Shown here: positions 26,811 to 38,057 of the stretch, piece by piece
Layout: the number at the start of each line of letters is the position of its first letter
Position numbering within the stretch: the stretch's first letter is position 1
From: Sphingomonas sp.
GTDB lineage: Bacteria; Pseudomonadota; Alphaproteobacteria; Sphingomonadales; Sphingomonadaceae
DNA length: 64,000 nt
Assembly: GCF_004799495.1 (NCBI RefSeq)
Contig: NZ_SSMY01000012.1
Span: 62,001-126,000, forward strand
Direction: 5' to 3'
Made by a program: the position numbers and the translations under genes
The notes under the pieces: generated by a model
Seen by the model: the letters and a program-made list of their open reading frames with translations, nothing else
Told to the model about the DNA's origin: nothing
Databases searched by the model: none

Positions 26811-27404
26811 ATGGCCGCCGCTTACGACCGCGAGGCGCTGCGCGCTTTGCTCGCCCAGCGCACCTTCAAGCGCGGCGAGTTCCTGCTCGTGTCGGGCAAG
26901 CGCAGCCGGATCTATTTCAATATGAAGGCGACGATGATGACGCCCGAGGGCGCGGCGCAATGCGCGCGCGGGCTATTGTCGGTGCTGGTTGGCCTGGAGG
27001 CGGATTACGTGGCGGGGCTGGAGATGGGCGCGGTGCCGTTGCTCGGCGGGATCGCCGCGGCGAGCTGGGAGGCCGGGCGGCCGATCGGCGCGGTGTTCGT
27101 GCGCAAGGCGGCGAAGGCGCATGGAACGTCGCTGATGGTCGAGGGACTCGACGATGCGGGCGGCGAGACCCTGGCGGGCAAGCGCGTCGTGCTGATCGAC
27201 GATGTCGCAACGAGCGGCGGGTCGATCCTGAAGGCAGCGGACCAGATCGCCGAGGCGGGCGGCGTGATGACCGAAGCGATCGTTATCCTCGACCGCGAAC
27301 AGGGCGCGAGCAGGATGCTGGCGGAGCGTGGGATCACGCTCCACACGTTGTTCACCGCGACCGATCTGGGCGTGACCGACGAGGATCGGCGGCCATTGGA
27401 CTAA
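26811..27404 (+). CDS. pyrE: Orotate phosphoribosyltransferase
   Basis: 197 residues; converts orotate and PRPP to OMP in pyrimidine synthesis. The PRPP-binding motif VVLIDDVATSGGSILKAAD lies at about residues 125-143, the catalytic loop FVRKAAKAHGTSLMVEG at about 100-116, and the N-terminus has FLLVSGKRSRIYFNMK. ATG 26811 is preceded by TGAGGAGACCGTA. The frame extends upstream through the hairpin, which I reject as coding. Convergent with the PEP-mutase-like gene across repeat copy 2. Confidence 0.94.
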   Translation: MAAAYDREALRALLAQRTFKRGEFLLVSGKRSRIYFNMKATMMTPEGAAQCARGLLSVLVGLEADYVAGLEMGAVPLLGGIAAASWEAGRPIGAVFVRKAAKAHGTSLMVEGLDDAGGETLAGKRVVLIDDVATSGGSILKAADQIAEAGGVMTEAIVILDREQGASRMLAERGITLHTLFTATDLGVTDEDRRPLD

Positions 27405-27415
27405 GGTTCCTTGTA

Positions 27416-27462
27416 CTCCCGCGAAGGCGGGAGCCCAGTCTGGGTCCCCGCCTTCGCGGGGA
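27416..27462. repeat. Paired-hairpin intergenic repeat (REPIN-like), copy 2
   Basis: CTCCCGCGAAGGCGGGAG (27416-27433) and TCCCCGCCTTCGCGGGGA (27445-27462) are each palindromic and are also inverted relative to each other, with CCCAG/CTGGG pairing between them. Fills the gap between convergent pyrE and the next gene, where it could also end transcription from both sides. Confidence 0.8.
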
Positions 27463-27468
27463 CACACG

Positions 27469-28221
27469 TTAGCGCCAGTTGATCGCCGGGCGCGCCTGTT
27501 CCTCCAGCCACGCCATCGCGGCATGCCACGGCCCGCCCCCATAGCTGACCCGTGCGACGCCGACGTCGGCGAACTCGCGGGCATGCTGGGTCGCGCCGGG
27601 GATGATGTTGATCCGCGCACCCGTGCGTTTGACGATATCCGCGATCGTCGCGACGTCGCGCAAACCGGGCACGAAGATGCCGCTCGCGCCCGCCGCGACA
27701 TAGGCCTGCGCGCGCTCGACGGTGTGGTCGACCAGCGACGCGTCGTGTTGTTCCTTGGGGGTACGCAGATAGAGGTCCACGCGAGCGTTGATGTAGAACG
27801 CATCGCCCGCCCCGCGCCGCGCCGCCGCTATTCGGTCGGCCGCTACGGCGAGCGGATAGACACCCTCGCCGCCGATCACCGAATCCTCGAAATTGCACCC
27901 GACCGCGCCGGTCGCGGCGAGCCTGGCGTGGTTCGCGGCGACGCCCTCAGGATCGGTCGCATAGCCGCTTTCGAAATCGATCGAGACGGGCACGTCGACC
28001 ACCCCCATGATCCGCCGCGCGTTGTCGAGCGCGAGGTCGAGCGGGAGTTCCTCGCCGTCGTGAAAGCCGAGCGATTCCGCCGCGCCGTGGCTCCCCGTCG
28101 CGATCGCCTTCGCGCCTGCTTTGGCGATCGCGACCGCGCTGCCCGGGTCCCAGCAATTGTAGATGATCAGCGGGTCGCCGGGGATGTGCAGCGCGGCGAA
28201 GGTTTCGTACTGGCTGCTCAT
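27469..28221 (-). CDS. Isocitrate lyase/PEP mutase family enzyme
   Basis: 250 residues, TIM-barrel ICL/PEPM superfamily. YNCWDPGSAVAIAKAG at the start, SIDFESGYATDP (Mg-binding acidic loop), GCNFEDSV and YINARVDLYL are the standard landmarks. The KKCGH motif of true isocitrate/methylisocitrate lyases is missing, and the family includes oxaloacetate hydrolases, carboxyvinyl-phosphonate and unknown C-C lyases, so the reaction is open. Single gene, 19 bases downstream of the LytTR regulator on the same strand, possibly co-transcribed with it. Confidence 0.85.
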   Translation of the reverse strand: MSSQYETFAALHIPGDPLIIYNCWDPGSAVAIAKAGAKAIATGSHGAAESLGFHDGEELPLDLALDNARRIMGVVDVPVSIDFESGYATDPEGVAANHARLAATGAVGCNFEDSVIGGEGVYPLAVAADRIAAARRGAGDAFYINARVDLYLRTPKEQHDASLVDHTVERAQAYVAAGASGIFVPGLRDVATIADIVKRTGARINIIPGATQHAREFADVGVARVSYGGGPWHAAMAWLEEQARPAINWR

Positions 28222-28239
28222 CGTGTCCTCCCCGGCTTT

Positions 28240-29040
28240 TTAGTGAACGAACCGCGCCACCACGTCGCGATAGCTACGGCTGACCTTCACCTGTCCACCC
28301 GAATCGAGCACCAGGAAGCATTCGCCGTTGGTGTGCGGTTTGACCTGACGCACCAGGTCGAGGTTGACGATCGTCGAGCGATGCACGCGCTGGAACCGGC
28401 GCGGATCGAGGCGCTTTTCCAAGTCCTTCATCGTCTGGCGCAGGATCAGCGTGTTGTCGCCGGTCTTGATGCACATGTAATCGCCCGCCGCCTCGACCAC
28501 TTCGATCGTGTCGACATCGACGCGGAAGATCTTGCCGCGGTCCTTGATGTTGATGAGCTTTTCGAAGCGGCTCGACGAATGGTCGCCGCCGCCGTCGGCG
28601 ATCTCGTCCGCGGCTTCGGGCGCGACCTCGGCCAGCGCTTCCTTGTATTTCTCGACTTCCTCCGCGCCGCGCTTCTCAGCCAGCCGCTGGCGCACGCGCT
28701 CGAGCGTGTCGGCGAGCCGCGATTCCTCGACCGGCTTGACCAGATAATCGACCGCCTGTGCCTCGAACGCGCGCAGTGCGTGCTCCGAAAAAGCGGTGAC
28801 GAACACGAACAGTGGCGGCTCGACCTCCATCAGCCCCTGCACCACCGAAAAGCCGTCGAACCCCGGCATCTGGATGTCGAGGAACACCAGGTCGGGCTTG
28901 TTGGTCTTGATGCTGCGGATCGCTTCGCGGCCGTTGGCGCAGCGGTCGATGATCTCGACATCCTCGTGCGCTTGCAGGCGGAGTTCGAGTCCCTGGATCG
29001 CCAGCGTCTCGTCATCCACCAAAATCGTTCTGATCGTCAT
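28240..29040 (-). CDS. LytTR-family response regulator
   Basis: 266 residues. The receiver domain (1-120) has the acidic pair VDDE, phosphoacceptor Asp55 in LDIQMPG, VTAFS and the lysine of YLVKPVE. After a charged linker (about 120-160) comes a LytTR DNA-binding domain with IKDRGKIFRVDVDTIEVVEA, RQTMKDLEKRL, FQRVHRSTIVNL and VSRSYRDVVARF. It resembles AlgR/LytT-type regulators. ATG 29040 overlaps the stop of the partner kinase (ATGA), so the pair is a coupled two-component system. Target genes are not evident; DUF2946 and a TonB receptor lie divergently beside the kinase. Confidence 0.93.
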   Translation of the reverse strand: MTIRTILVDDETLAIQGLELRLQAHEDVEIIDRCANGREAIRSIKTNKPDLVFLDIQMPGFDGFSVVQGLMEVEPPLFVFVTAFSEHALRAFEAQAVDYLVKPVEESRLADTLERVRQRLAEKRGAEEVEKYKEALAEVAPEAADEIADGGGDHSSSRFEKLINIKDRGKIFRVDVDTIEVVEAAGDYMCIKTGDNTLILRQTMKDLEKRLDPRRFQRVHRSTIVNLDLVRQVKPHTNGECFLVLDSGGQVKVSRSYRDVVARFVH

Positions 29041-30218
29041 GCGGCCTCTCTATTCGGATCGTCCAACTGGTACGGAATCTCGATCTCCACGACAAAGCCG
29101 CCCCCTGGCGTCGATCGACTGTCAAAACGGTGGTCAGGCCCGTACGCCTGAACCAGCCGGTCTCTTATATTGGCGAGCCCCACGCCGGTTGAAAGGCTTG
29201 GGCCTAACTTGTTCTCGATCAACCCCGGCCCCGAGTCCGACACGGTAATCCGCACGCGTTCGCCGACAAGCCGTGCCGAAACCGCGATTTCCGCCCCCTC
29301 TTCGCTTGGGGACACCGCATATTTGATCGCGTTTTCGACGAGCGGCTGGAGCAGCAGCGACGGCAATCGCGCGCGTTCGGCACGCGGGTCGATCTCGAAC
29401 GCCGGGCGCAGCCGGTTTTCGAACCGCATCTTCTCGATCTCGAGATAGAGCTTTAGCGTCTGCACTTCCTGCGCGACGGTGACGTGCGCGGTCGGCTCGT
29501 AGACCAGGGTGAAGCGCAGGAAATCCGCCAGCCGCGACAACATCGCATTGGCGCGCTCGGTCTCCTTCAAGAGCACCAGCGTCGAGATCGAGTTGAGCGT
29601 GTTGAACAGGAAGTGCGGGTTGAGCTGGTAGCGCAGCATCGCCAGCTGCGCCGACGACGCCTGCGTCCCCAGCCGTTCGAGCTGGTCGTTCTGCTCCTCG
29701 ACGATCAGGTAGAAATTGATCCCGAAATAGAGCGCCGACCAGCCGGCGAGCACGGTGAAGGTCAGGAACAGCTGGCTGACGATGCTCTTGAGCGTCACGC
29801 CGGGCGCCGCCACGATCCCGCTGAACCCGTCGCCGGGGGTGAAGAGACTGAGCGCGAGCGCGTTGATCGTCGCCATCAGGAACGTCGCCACGCCGAGCGT
29901 CAGCACGGTGAACAGGATCTCGCGCAGCCGCGGCAGCCGCCGGTAATAGGCGTAGAGCGTCGACAGCAGGACGGTCACGCAATAGCCGACGATCGCCTGG
30001 AGCAGGATCGTGACGAACGCCTGGCCCGACAGGGTATTGGCGATCGAGAAGGTCGAGACCGAGCGGAGCAGGACATACCCGCCCCAGCCCACCGCCTGGA
30101 GCCGCCAGAACGCCTTGCTCCTGTCCTCGAAGAACGGGCGCGAAAAGATCGCGGGGCGCCAGAAGCTGGGCTTGGTCACCGCATCGGGCGGATCGGCGGG
30201 GGCGGGCAGGCTGGCCAT
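29037..30218 (-). CDS. LytS/YehU-type sensor histidine kinase
   Basis: 393 residues. About four hydrophobic segments (roughly 43-60, 66-90, 98-125, 145-172) precede the His_kinase domain. Phosphoacceptor His202 lies in YQLNPHFLFNTLNSI, the hallmark of this kinase family; the ATPase part shows LLQPLVENAIKYAV, VSDSGPGL and GVGLANIRDRL. The sensed signal is unknown since no periplasmic domain is present. Cognate regulator is the overlapping LytTR gene. ATG 30218. Confidence 0.93.
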   Translation of the reverse strand: MASLPAPADPPDAVTKPSFWRPAIFSRPFFEDRSKAFWRLQAVGWGGYVLLRSVSTFSIANTLSGQAFVTILLQAIVGYCVTVLLSTLYAYYRRLPRLREILFTVLTLGVATFLMATINALALSLFTPGDGFSGIVAAPGVTLKSIVSQLFLTFTVLAGWSALYFGINFYLIVEEQNDQLERLGTQASSAQLAMLRYQLNPHFLFNTLNSISTLVLLKETERANAMLSRLADFLRFTLVYEPTAHVTVAQEVQTLKLYLEIEKMRFENRLRPAFEIDPRAERARLPSLLLQPLVENAIKYAVSPSEEGAEIAVSARLVGERVRITVSDSGPGLIENKLGPSLSTGVGLANIRDRLVQAYGPDHRFDSRSTPGGGFVVEIEIPYQLDDPNREAA

Positions 30219-30311
30219 GGGGCGGCGCCCTTATACGCGATGGCGCGAATCGGGAAAGGCGCGGGGAATAATGTTGGTCGGCGCCGCGTCCTGCGATTAA
30301 GGAACGCCACG

Positions 30312-30716
30312 ATGACCATCCGCTCGCCCTCCCCTGCACGCCGGTTCGCCTGGCTGATGCTGCTGGTCGGCGTGCTGCTGGCGCGTGGGCTCACGCCCGA
30401 GGGGTGGATGCCTGTGGCGGGCGCGGCGGGCGGGATCGAGATCGCGCTGTGCAACGGCATGGGTCCCGACGACACAATGGTGCTGACGCCCGACGGCAAG
30501 CTGCACCACAAGGCGCCGGCGAACGGACAAAGCGGCGATCACCCGTGCGCTTTCGCCGGGCTTGGCATCGCCGACGCAGCGCCGCCAGTGCCGGTGATCG
30601 TCGCGCCGCCATCACCGGTCGACGCTGCTCCGGCGCTTGCCAAGATCATCGCCACGCCTGGCCGCGGTCTCGCCGCGCCGCCGCCGCCCGCGACCGGACC
30701 GCCAGCCCTCGCCTGA
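30312..30716 (+). CDS. DUF2946-like small secreted/membrane protein
   Basis: 134 residues. A single hydrophobic segment (WLMLLVGVLLARGLTPEGWMPV) is followed by a short Cys-containing region (IALCNGMGPDD, then HPCAFAGLG) and a Pro/Ala-rich tail, matching the DUF2946 family, often encoded beside copper- or other metal-related TonB receptors. Here it precedes a TonB-dependent receptor by 48 bases on the same strand, so co-transcription is likely. Metal binding is inferred from the family association and the few Cys/His, not shown. Confidence 0.7.
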   Translation: MTIRSPSPARRFAWLMLLVGVLLARGLTPEGWMPVAGAAGGIEIALCNGMGPDDTMVLTPDGKLHHKAPANGQSGDHPCAFAGLGIADAAPPVPVIVAPPSPVDAAPALAKIIATPGRGLAAPPPPATGPPALA

Positions 30717-30764
30717 ACCACTGCCGCACCTGCGGCTATTCGTGTTTCAGCAAGGGAATTTTTC

Positions 30765-32993
30765 GTGTTCACCGATAAGCGCGCGCTGTGGCGCGCCTCG
30801 CTCGCCGTGCTCGCGGCGACCGTCGCCCTGCCCGCCTGGGCATCCGATCCCGACGAGGATCAGCGCCGCGACGACATCACCATCACCGGCCAGCGCGAGC
30901 GCCCGATCGCGCCCTCGCCCGGCACCGCCGCCTCGACCGACGCCGACACGATCGCGCGCACCGTCAACGCGATGAACGTCGAGGACACGGTCAAATATCT
31001 GCCGAGCCTGATCGTCCGCAAACGCCATATCGGCGACACGCAAGCGCCGCTCGCGACACGCACCTCGGGGCTCGGCGCGAGCGCGCGCAGCCTGATCTAC
31101 GCCGACGGCGCGCTCTTGTCCGCGCTGATCGGCAACAACAATACCTCCGCCTCGCCCAAATGGGGTCTCGTCAGCCCGCAGGAAATAGCTCGCATCGACG
31201 TGATCTACGGCCCGTTTTCGGCGGCCTATCCGGGCAATTCGATCGGCGCGGTGGTCAATATCACGACGCGGATGCCCGACAATTTCGAAGGCACGGTCAC
31301 CGCAGGTACGAGCGTGCAGACGTTCGATCTGTACGGGCGCCGCGACACCTATCCGGCGTATCAGTTCGGCGCGACGCTGGGCGACCGGTTCGGCCCGCTG
31401 TCGCTGTTCGCCAGTTACGACCATGTCGCGAGCCGCGGCCAGCCGCTCGGCTATACGACCGCGACAGCCGCACCCGCGGGGACCGTTGGCGCCATCGCCG
31501 ACGTCAACCGCTTCGGCCAGCGGATCGCCGTGCTCGGCGCAACGGGGATCGAGGACCAGCGCCAGGACCGGTTGAAGCTGAAGGCTGCGCTCGACCTGAC
31601 TCGGGCGGTCCGCCTGACCTATGTCGGTGCGCTATTCCTCAACCGCACCGATGCGCGGTCCGACACGTTTCTGAAGACGGTCGCGACGGGCGCCCCCAAT
31701 TATCCGCTTGCGCTGAGCAGCGGGGTGTACCGCACCGACCAGCGCCATTGGTCGCACAGCCTGTCGCTCGGCGGATCGAGCGGCGCGGTCGATTGGCAAG
31801 TGATCGGCACGCGCTACATCGTCGACCGCGACGAGCAGCGCATCGCGACGACCGTCCTACCGTCCGCACTAAGCGGCGGCGCGGGGACGATTATGCGGAT
31901 GAACGGCACCGGCTGGGCGACGCTCGATGCGAAGGCGGCGTGGCGTGTCGGCCCAGCCGACACGCTGAGCGCCGGTGCGCATTGGGACCGCTTCACGCTG
32001 TCGAGCAACCGGTACACCGCGACCGACTGGATCGCAGGTAGCGCCGGCGCGCTCAACCAGCAATCGGCGGGCAAGACCCGGACCGCGGCGATCTGGGCGC
32101 AGGACGATTGGACCATCACGCCACCACTGACGCTGACCGTCGGCGGGCGCTATGAATGGTGGCGCGCGTCCGATGGCTTTAACTTTCCTGGCCCGCCCGC
32201 CCCCCCAACGACCCAGCCGGCGCTGGCGGCGGCGAAATTCTCGCCCAAGGCGACGCTCGCGTGGACCTTCGCCAAGGGTTGGACCGCGCGCGCGTCGTTC
32301 GGCGACGCGTGGCGCTTTCCGACGGTCGGCGAGCTCTATCAGATCGTCACCACGCCGGTCGCCGCCGTGCCCAACCCCAACCTCCGCCCAGAGCATGCGC
32401 GATCAGAGGAGCTCGCGATCGAGCGCGTCGATGCGAAGGGCTCGCTTCGCCTGTCGCTGTTCAACGAGATCGTGTTCGACGCGCTGGTCTCGCAGACCGG
32501 CCCGCTCAACGGCGGCCCCATGCTCGCGACCTTCGTCCAGAATGTCGAGCGGACGCGTGCGAGGGGGCTGGAACTGGCGTTTGCGCGCACCGACCTGGTC
32601 CCGCGCGTCGACCTGTCGGGCAGCCTGACCTATGCCGACGCGACGACCCGCGCCGACGCCGCGTTCCCTGCCGCGATCGGCAAGCGGATTCCGACCGTGC
32701 CCGAATGGAAAGCGAGCCTCGTCGCGACGTGGCGCCCGGTCGACGGCATCGCGCTGACCGCCGCCGGGCGCTACGCCAGCCGGCTCTACGGCACGCTCGA
32801 CAATAGCGACCTGGTCGGCAACACCTATCAGGGGTTCGACCACTATCTGGTCGTCGACCTGCGCGCGCAATTCACGGTGGCGAAGCGCTACACGCTCGGG
32901 CTGGGCGTCGATAACGTCGGCAACGACAAATACTTCCTGTTCCACCCTTTCCCGCAGCGCACGTTCCACGCCGATCTGACGGTGCGGCTGTGA
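30765..32993 (+). CDS. TonB-dependent receptor (possibly copper/metal related)
   Basis: 742 residues from a GTG start (AAGGG nine bases upstream), with signal peptide ending at ALPAWA. The plug (about 55-170) has VKYLPSLIVRKRHIGD, RSLIYADGALLS and RIDVIYGPFSAAYPGNSIGAVVNI; a 22-strand barrel follows, ending in FHADLTVRL with a terminal hydrophobic residue pattern typical for barrel assembly. TonB-box candidate DDITITGQ. The upstream DUF2946 gene favours a metal or metallophore ligand, but no ligand can be read directly. A strong bidirectional terminator follows. Confidence 0.9.
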   Translation: MFTDKRALWRASLAVLAATVALPAWASDPDEDQRRDDITITGQRERPIAPSPGTAASTDADTIARTVNAMNVEDTVKYLPSLIVRKRHIGDTQAPLATRTSGLGASARSLIYADGALLSALIGNNNTSASPKWGLVSPQEIARIDVIYGPFSAAYPGNSIGAVVNITTRMPDNFEGTVTAGTSVQTFDLYGRRDTYPAYQFGATLGDRFGPLSLFASYDHVASRGQPLGYTTATAAPAGTVGAIADVNRFGQRIAVLGATGIEDQRQDRLKLKAALDLTRAVRLTYVGALFLNRTDARSDTFLKTVATGAPNYPLALSSGVYRTDQRHWSHSLSLGGSSGAVDWQVIGTRYIVDRDEQRIATTVLPSALSGGAGTIMRMNGTGWATLDAKAAWRVGPADTLSAGAHWDRFTLSSNRYTATDWIAGSAGALNQQSAGKTRTAAIWAQDDWTITPPLTLTVGGRYEWWRASDGFNFPGPPAPPTTQPALAAAKFSPKATLAWTFAKGWTARASFGDAWRFPTVGELYQIVTTPVAAVPNPNLRPEHARSEELAIERVDAKGSLRLSLFNEIVFDALVSQTGPLNGGPMLATFVQNVERTRARGLELAFARTDLVPRVDLSGSLTYADATTRADAAFPAAIGKRIPTVPEWKASLVATWRPVDGIALTAAGRYASRLYGTLDNSDLVGNTYQGFDHYLVVDLRAQFTVAKRYTLGLGVDNVGNDKYFLFHPFPQRTFHADLTVRL

Positions 32994-32996
32994 CAC

Positions 32997-33037
32997 AAAA
33001 AAGACCGCCGTCCCGGTTGGAACGGCGGCCGATTTTT
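32997..33037. terminator. Bidirectional rho-independent terminator between two TonB receptors
   Basis: CCGCCGT (33005-33011) pairs with ACGGCGG (33022-33028); AAAAAA precedes and TTTTT follows the stem, giving a U-tract on both strands. This is the clearest intrinsic terminator in the window. Confidence 0.85.
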
Positions 33038-33051
33038 GACTGCGAGATCGA

Positions 33052-35718
33052 TTAGAACTGAACGTTGAGCGTTCCGATGAAGGCCCGCGGGCTGCCGATC
33101 TGCGCGAACGGCACGCTGTACTGAGTGGTAGCACCACCCGAGAACCCGCCAACGTAGAACTCGTTGAACACGTTCTGCACGTTGAACTGGAAGTAGGTGG
33201 TCTTGTTGAGACCCAGCCATTCCAGGCTCACGCGAGCGTCGAGATCGACCGTGGTGTAGGCCGGCGTTTTGGCCGGATACACCTGGTAGGAAACACTGGC
33301 GGTCGGACAGGCCGAATTCACGACGGTGCCCGTGCACTGCAAGTTGGGCAGATTCTGGTCATTGACGTAGCGAGGCCCGGTCCGCTTGGCCTGCACCGCC
33401 AGCGACACTGGTCCGAACGTGCCCTGAAGACGGCCGCCGAACGTATACACCGGCGCGCCCGATTCACGCTTGCCGGCGGTAAGCGCATAAATCGTCTGGC
33501 CAATTGCCGTGCAGTTTGCGGTCGTCACCGTGGTGCAGGTGCCGAGCACGACGTTGTTCTTGATTTCCGACTTCATGTACGAGCCGAAGACATAGGCCAC
33601 GACTTCGGGGATCGGCTTGTACGAAATGCTGCCGTCGATGCCGTACTTATCGACGCGGCCGAGGTTGCGGTAGAACGTCGTCTGCGTGTCCGGATCGTAC
33701 GCGCTGGCCAGCCGGTTGGTGAAGCGCGTGTACCACGGTCCCACGAATGCCTGAATCTTGCTCGTCGTGTAGCGGAACCCGGCATCGAAATTGTCCGAGG
33801 TTTCCGGCACCGGCTTCGCCTGCGCCGACCCGACCGGGTAGTAGAAGGCGTTGTACAGATTGTCCGTACCCGGCACCTGCAGGCCCTTCGAATAGTTCAC
33901 GTACACGGTCGCACCGCCGCCGAACTTGTAGGTCAGGCCGATGTTCGGCAGCACGCGATTATAGCGGTAAGTCCGCGACTGCGGCGGCGCAAAGCCGGTG
34001 ACGACGTTCGTCGTCGAGTTGAAGCTGTACGGGTTGAAGCCCGCATAAGCGGTGTTCGCCGCAGTATTGCCGCGGCCGAAGCAGTCGAGGAAACCGCTCG
34101 AGCTGGTCGTGAAGCAGAAGTTGTTCAGCTTACGAACAAAGAACGGCGCGCGGACGCCGATGCTCGCGGTCAAATGGCCAAACGTCCCGCGATATTCGCC
34201 CGCCACCTGGTCGAGAATGGCGAACGACAGGCGGTCGCGCTTTTCGACGATGTTGCCGTTCGAATCGCGCAGCGGGTTGTTGATCGGGAAGACGTCGGTC
34301 GGATAGCCGTCCGGCGCCAGCTGGTTGAGCTCGCCGGTCTGCCGGTGACGGCCGTAATCGTGCGAATAGGCGATGCGCAGCGTGTTGTTGCTGTCGATGT
34401 CGTAACGCAGCGAGGTGATCAGGCCGTAGCGGTGCGTGACCGTCTGGCTCGGCGCGAGCAGAGTAACTTGGTCGAGCGTATCGCCGTCACCGTTCAGATC
34501 GCGGCCGAAATAATAGCTGCCACCAATGAAACCAGGCTGGTTGTTGACGCCGGCCGTGGGGTCGATGTCGCGCAGCTGCTCGCGGCCCGTCACCGTGCCG
34601 CCGCCGTTCGCCTTGACGTACTGGAAGCTGGCGTCGGCGGTGAACACGAGGCCGGGAGCCAGCGTAAAGCGCGACCCGAAACGGATGCTGCCGGTGTTCG
34701 AAGGATTGTAGCGCTCGTCGAAGCTGCTACCGCAGGTGACACCGTTGTTCGACGCACCGGGCGCGTTAACCGTGCCCGTGGTTTGCGCGGTGCCCGCGAC
34801 GGCCGGCGTCGTCAGGCAGCGCGCGATCGTATATGGCAGTTCATTCTGACTATAGGGGAAGCGATTGCTCGATCCCGTGCCCGGCGTGCGCAACGTCAAG
34901 TTGGTCGGGCTGATGGTGGTGTCGATGCGCAACGGCGCCGAGCCGAAGAAGTTGTTGCGGTTGACGTTATAGTTGCCGGCCAGCGAGATGAAGTCGCCGT
35001 TCGAGCCGATCGGCTGATAGATGCGCGCATTGTACTGCGACTTGCGGATCTTGCCGAAGTTGTTGAACACGACGTCGTTGTTGGCGTTGCTCGCCGAAAT
35101 CCACGCCTTGGTGCCGAACGACGTGAAGCGGCCGGTGTTGAGCAGGCCGAACACGCGGAAGAAGTTGTAGTCGCCGACCGAGCCCTGGAGGCGTGCGCCG
35201 AAATCGTCGGTCGGGACGATCGTCGTATAGTTGACGGTCGAGCCCGAGGCGGCAGCGGTCGGGCTGTCAACGTCGGTCGAACCGTAGCTGACGTTGACCT
35301 GCTGGATCAGTTCGGGATCGAGCTGCTGGTTCGAATAGAGCGCATAGTTGCCCGTATCGTTGAGCGGAACGCCGTCGAAGGTCAGCCCGATGCGCGACGA
35401 GTCGAAGCCGCGGATCGTCAGCGTACCGCCGGCCGAGCCGAACGGATCGTTGTTCTGGAAGCTGACGCCCGGCAGCGAGTTGATCGTGTCGAGAATCGAG
35501 TTGCCCGGGGTCTGCTTGGAGATGAACTCCTGCGTCAGGACGCCCTTGGCCTTGCTGCTGTCGGGGATCTGCACGCCGCCGACGCCGCCCTGCGTGCGAG
35601 TCGAGGTGATGACGATGTCGTTATTGTCGAAGTCGGTCGAACCGGTCGACTGCGCGTAGGCCGCGCCCGGAAACAGCATCGCGACTGCGGCCGCGCCGAT
35701 AAGCAATTGAGTTCGCAT
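33052..35718 (-). CDS. TonB-dependent receptor
   Basis: 888 residues with signal peptide (MRTQLLIGAAAVAMLFPGAAYAQ). Plug landmarks: NDIVITSTRTQGGVGG, LTQEFISKQTPGNSILDTIN, LPGVSF, LTIRGFDSSRIGLTFDGVPL and ELIQQVNVSYGSTDV. The long barrel is rich in Asn, Tyr and Thr and closes with FIGTLNVQF, ending in Phe as outer-membrane barrels do. It resembles sphingomonad receptors of the CirA/Fiu-like group; the ligand is unknown. Base composition is visibly less GC-rich than its neighbours, as usual for barrels. Preceded by a 161-base leader containing the inverted repeat at 35785. Confidence 0.92.
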   Translation of the reverse strand: MRTQLLIGAAAVAMLFPGAAYAQSTGSTDFDNNDIVITSTRTQGGVGGVQIPDSSKAKGVLTQEFISKQTPGNSILDTINSLPGVSFQNNDPFGSAGGTLTIRGFDSSRIGLTFDGVPLNDTGNYALYSNQQLDPELIQQVNVSYGSTDVDSPTAAASGSTVNYTTIVPTDDFGARLQGSVGDYNFFRVFGLLNTGRFTSFGTKAWISASNANNDVVFNNFGKIRKSQYNARIYQPIGSNGDFISLAGNYNVNRNNFFGSAPLRIDTTISPTNLTLRTPGTGSSNRFPYSQNELPYTIARCLTTPAVAGTAQTTGTVNAPGASNNGVTCGSSFDERYNPSNTGSIRFGSRFTLAPGLVFTADASFQYVKANGGGTVTGREQLRDIDPTAGVNNQPGFIGGSYYFGRDLNGDGDTLDQVTLLAPSQTVTHRYGLITSLRYDIDSNNTLRIAYSHDYGRHRQTGELNQLAPDGYPTDVFPINNPLRDSNGNIVEKRDRLSFAILDQVAGEYRGTFGHLTASIGVRAPFFVRKLNNFCFTTSSSGFLDCFGRGNTAANTAYAGFNPYSFNSTTNVVTGFAPPQSRTYRYNRVLPNIGLTYKFGGGATVYVNYSKGLQVPGTDNLYNAFYYPVGSAQAKPVPETSDNFDAGFRYTTSKIQAFVGPWYTRFTNRLASAYDPDTQTTFYRNLGRVDKYGIDGSISYKPIPEVVAYVFGSYMKSEIKNNVVLGTCTTVTTANCTAIGQTIYALTAGKRESGAPVYTFGGRLQGTFGPVSLAVQAKRTGPRYVNDQNLPNLQCTGTVVNSACPTASVSYQVYPAKTPAYTTVDLDARVSLEWLGLNKTTYFQFNVQNVFNEFYVGGFSGGATTQYSVPFAQIGSPRAFIGTLNVQF

Positions 35719-35784
35719 GGTATTCCCCTATGAGCGGTAAATCGCCCGATGCGTCGAATCCGCGCACCTTCCCGGACGTCCCTG

Positions 35785-35801
35785 GCGACAGAATATGTCG
35801 C
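35785..35801. promoter_or_regulatory. Short inverted repeat in the leader of the TonB receptor gene
   Basis: GCGACA-GAATA-TGTCGC lies 67 bases upstream of the receptor ATG (35718). It could be an operator or a leader hairpin. No known consensus is claimed; the rest of the 161-base gap (35719-35879) shows no riboswitch motif that I recognise. Confidence 0.25.
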
Positions 35802-35879
35802 TCAGATGACAGTGCAAGCCGGGGCTGTGGACAGTTTCGGAATCATGATGTTGCGTTGCAAAAAAGCATCACCACCAGA

Positions 35880-37991
<2,112 letters not shown>

Positions 37992-38057
37992 TCAAGCACT
38001 GCCCCAATTTGGCTATGATTGGCGGGCAGCAAGGCGGCGGCGAACAGGGAGCCTGTA

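Noticed and set aside
35719..35879. Cobalamin riboswitch in the leader of the large TonB receptor
   Set aside because: I could not find the conserved B12-box or the core pairing; only a short inverted repeat is present.
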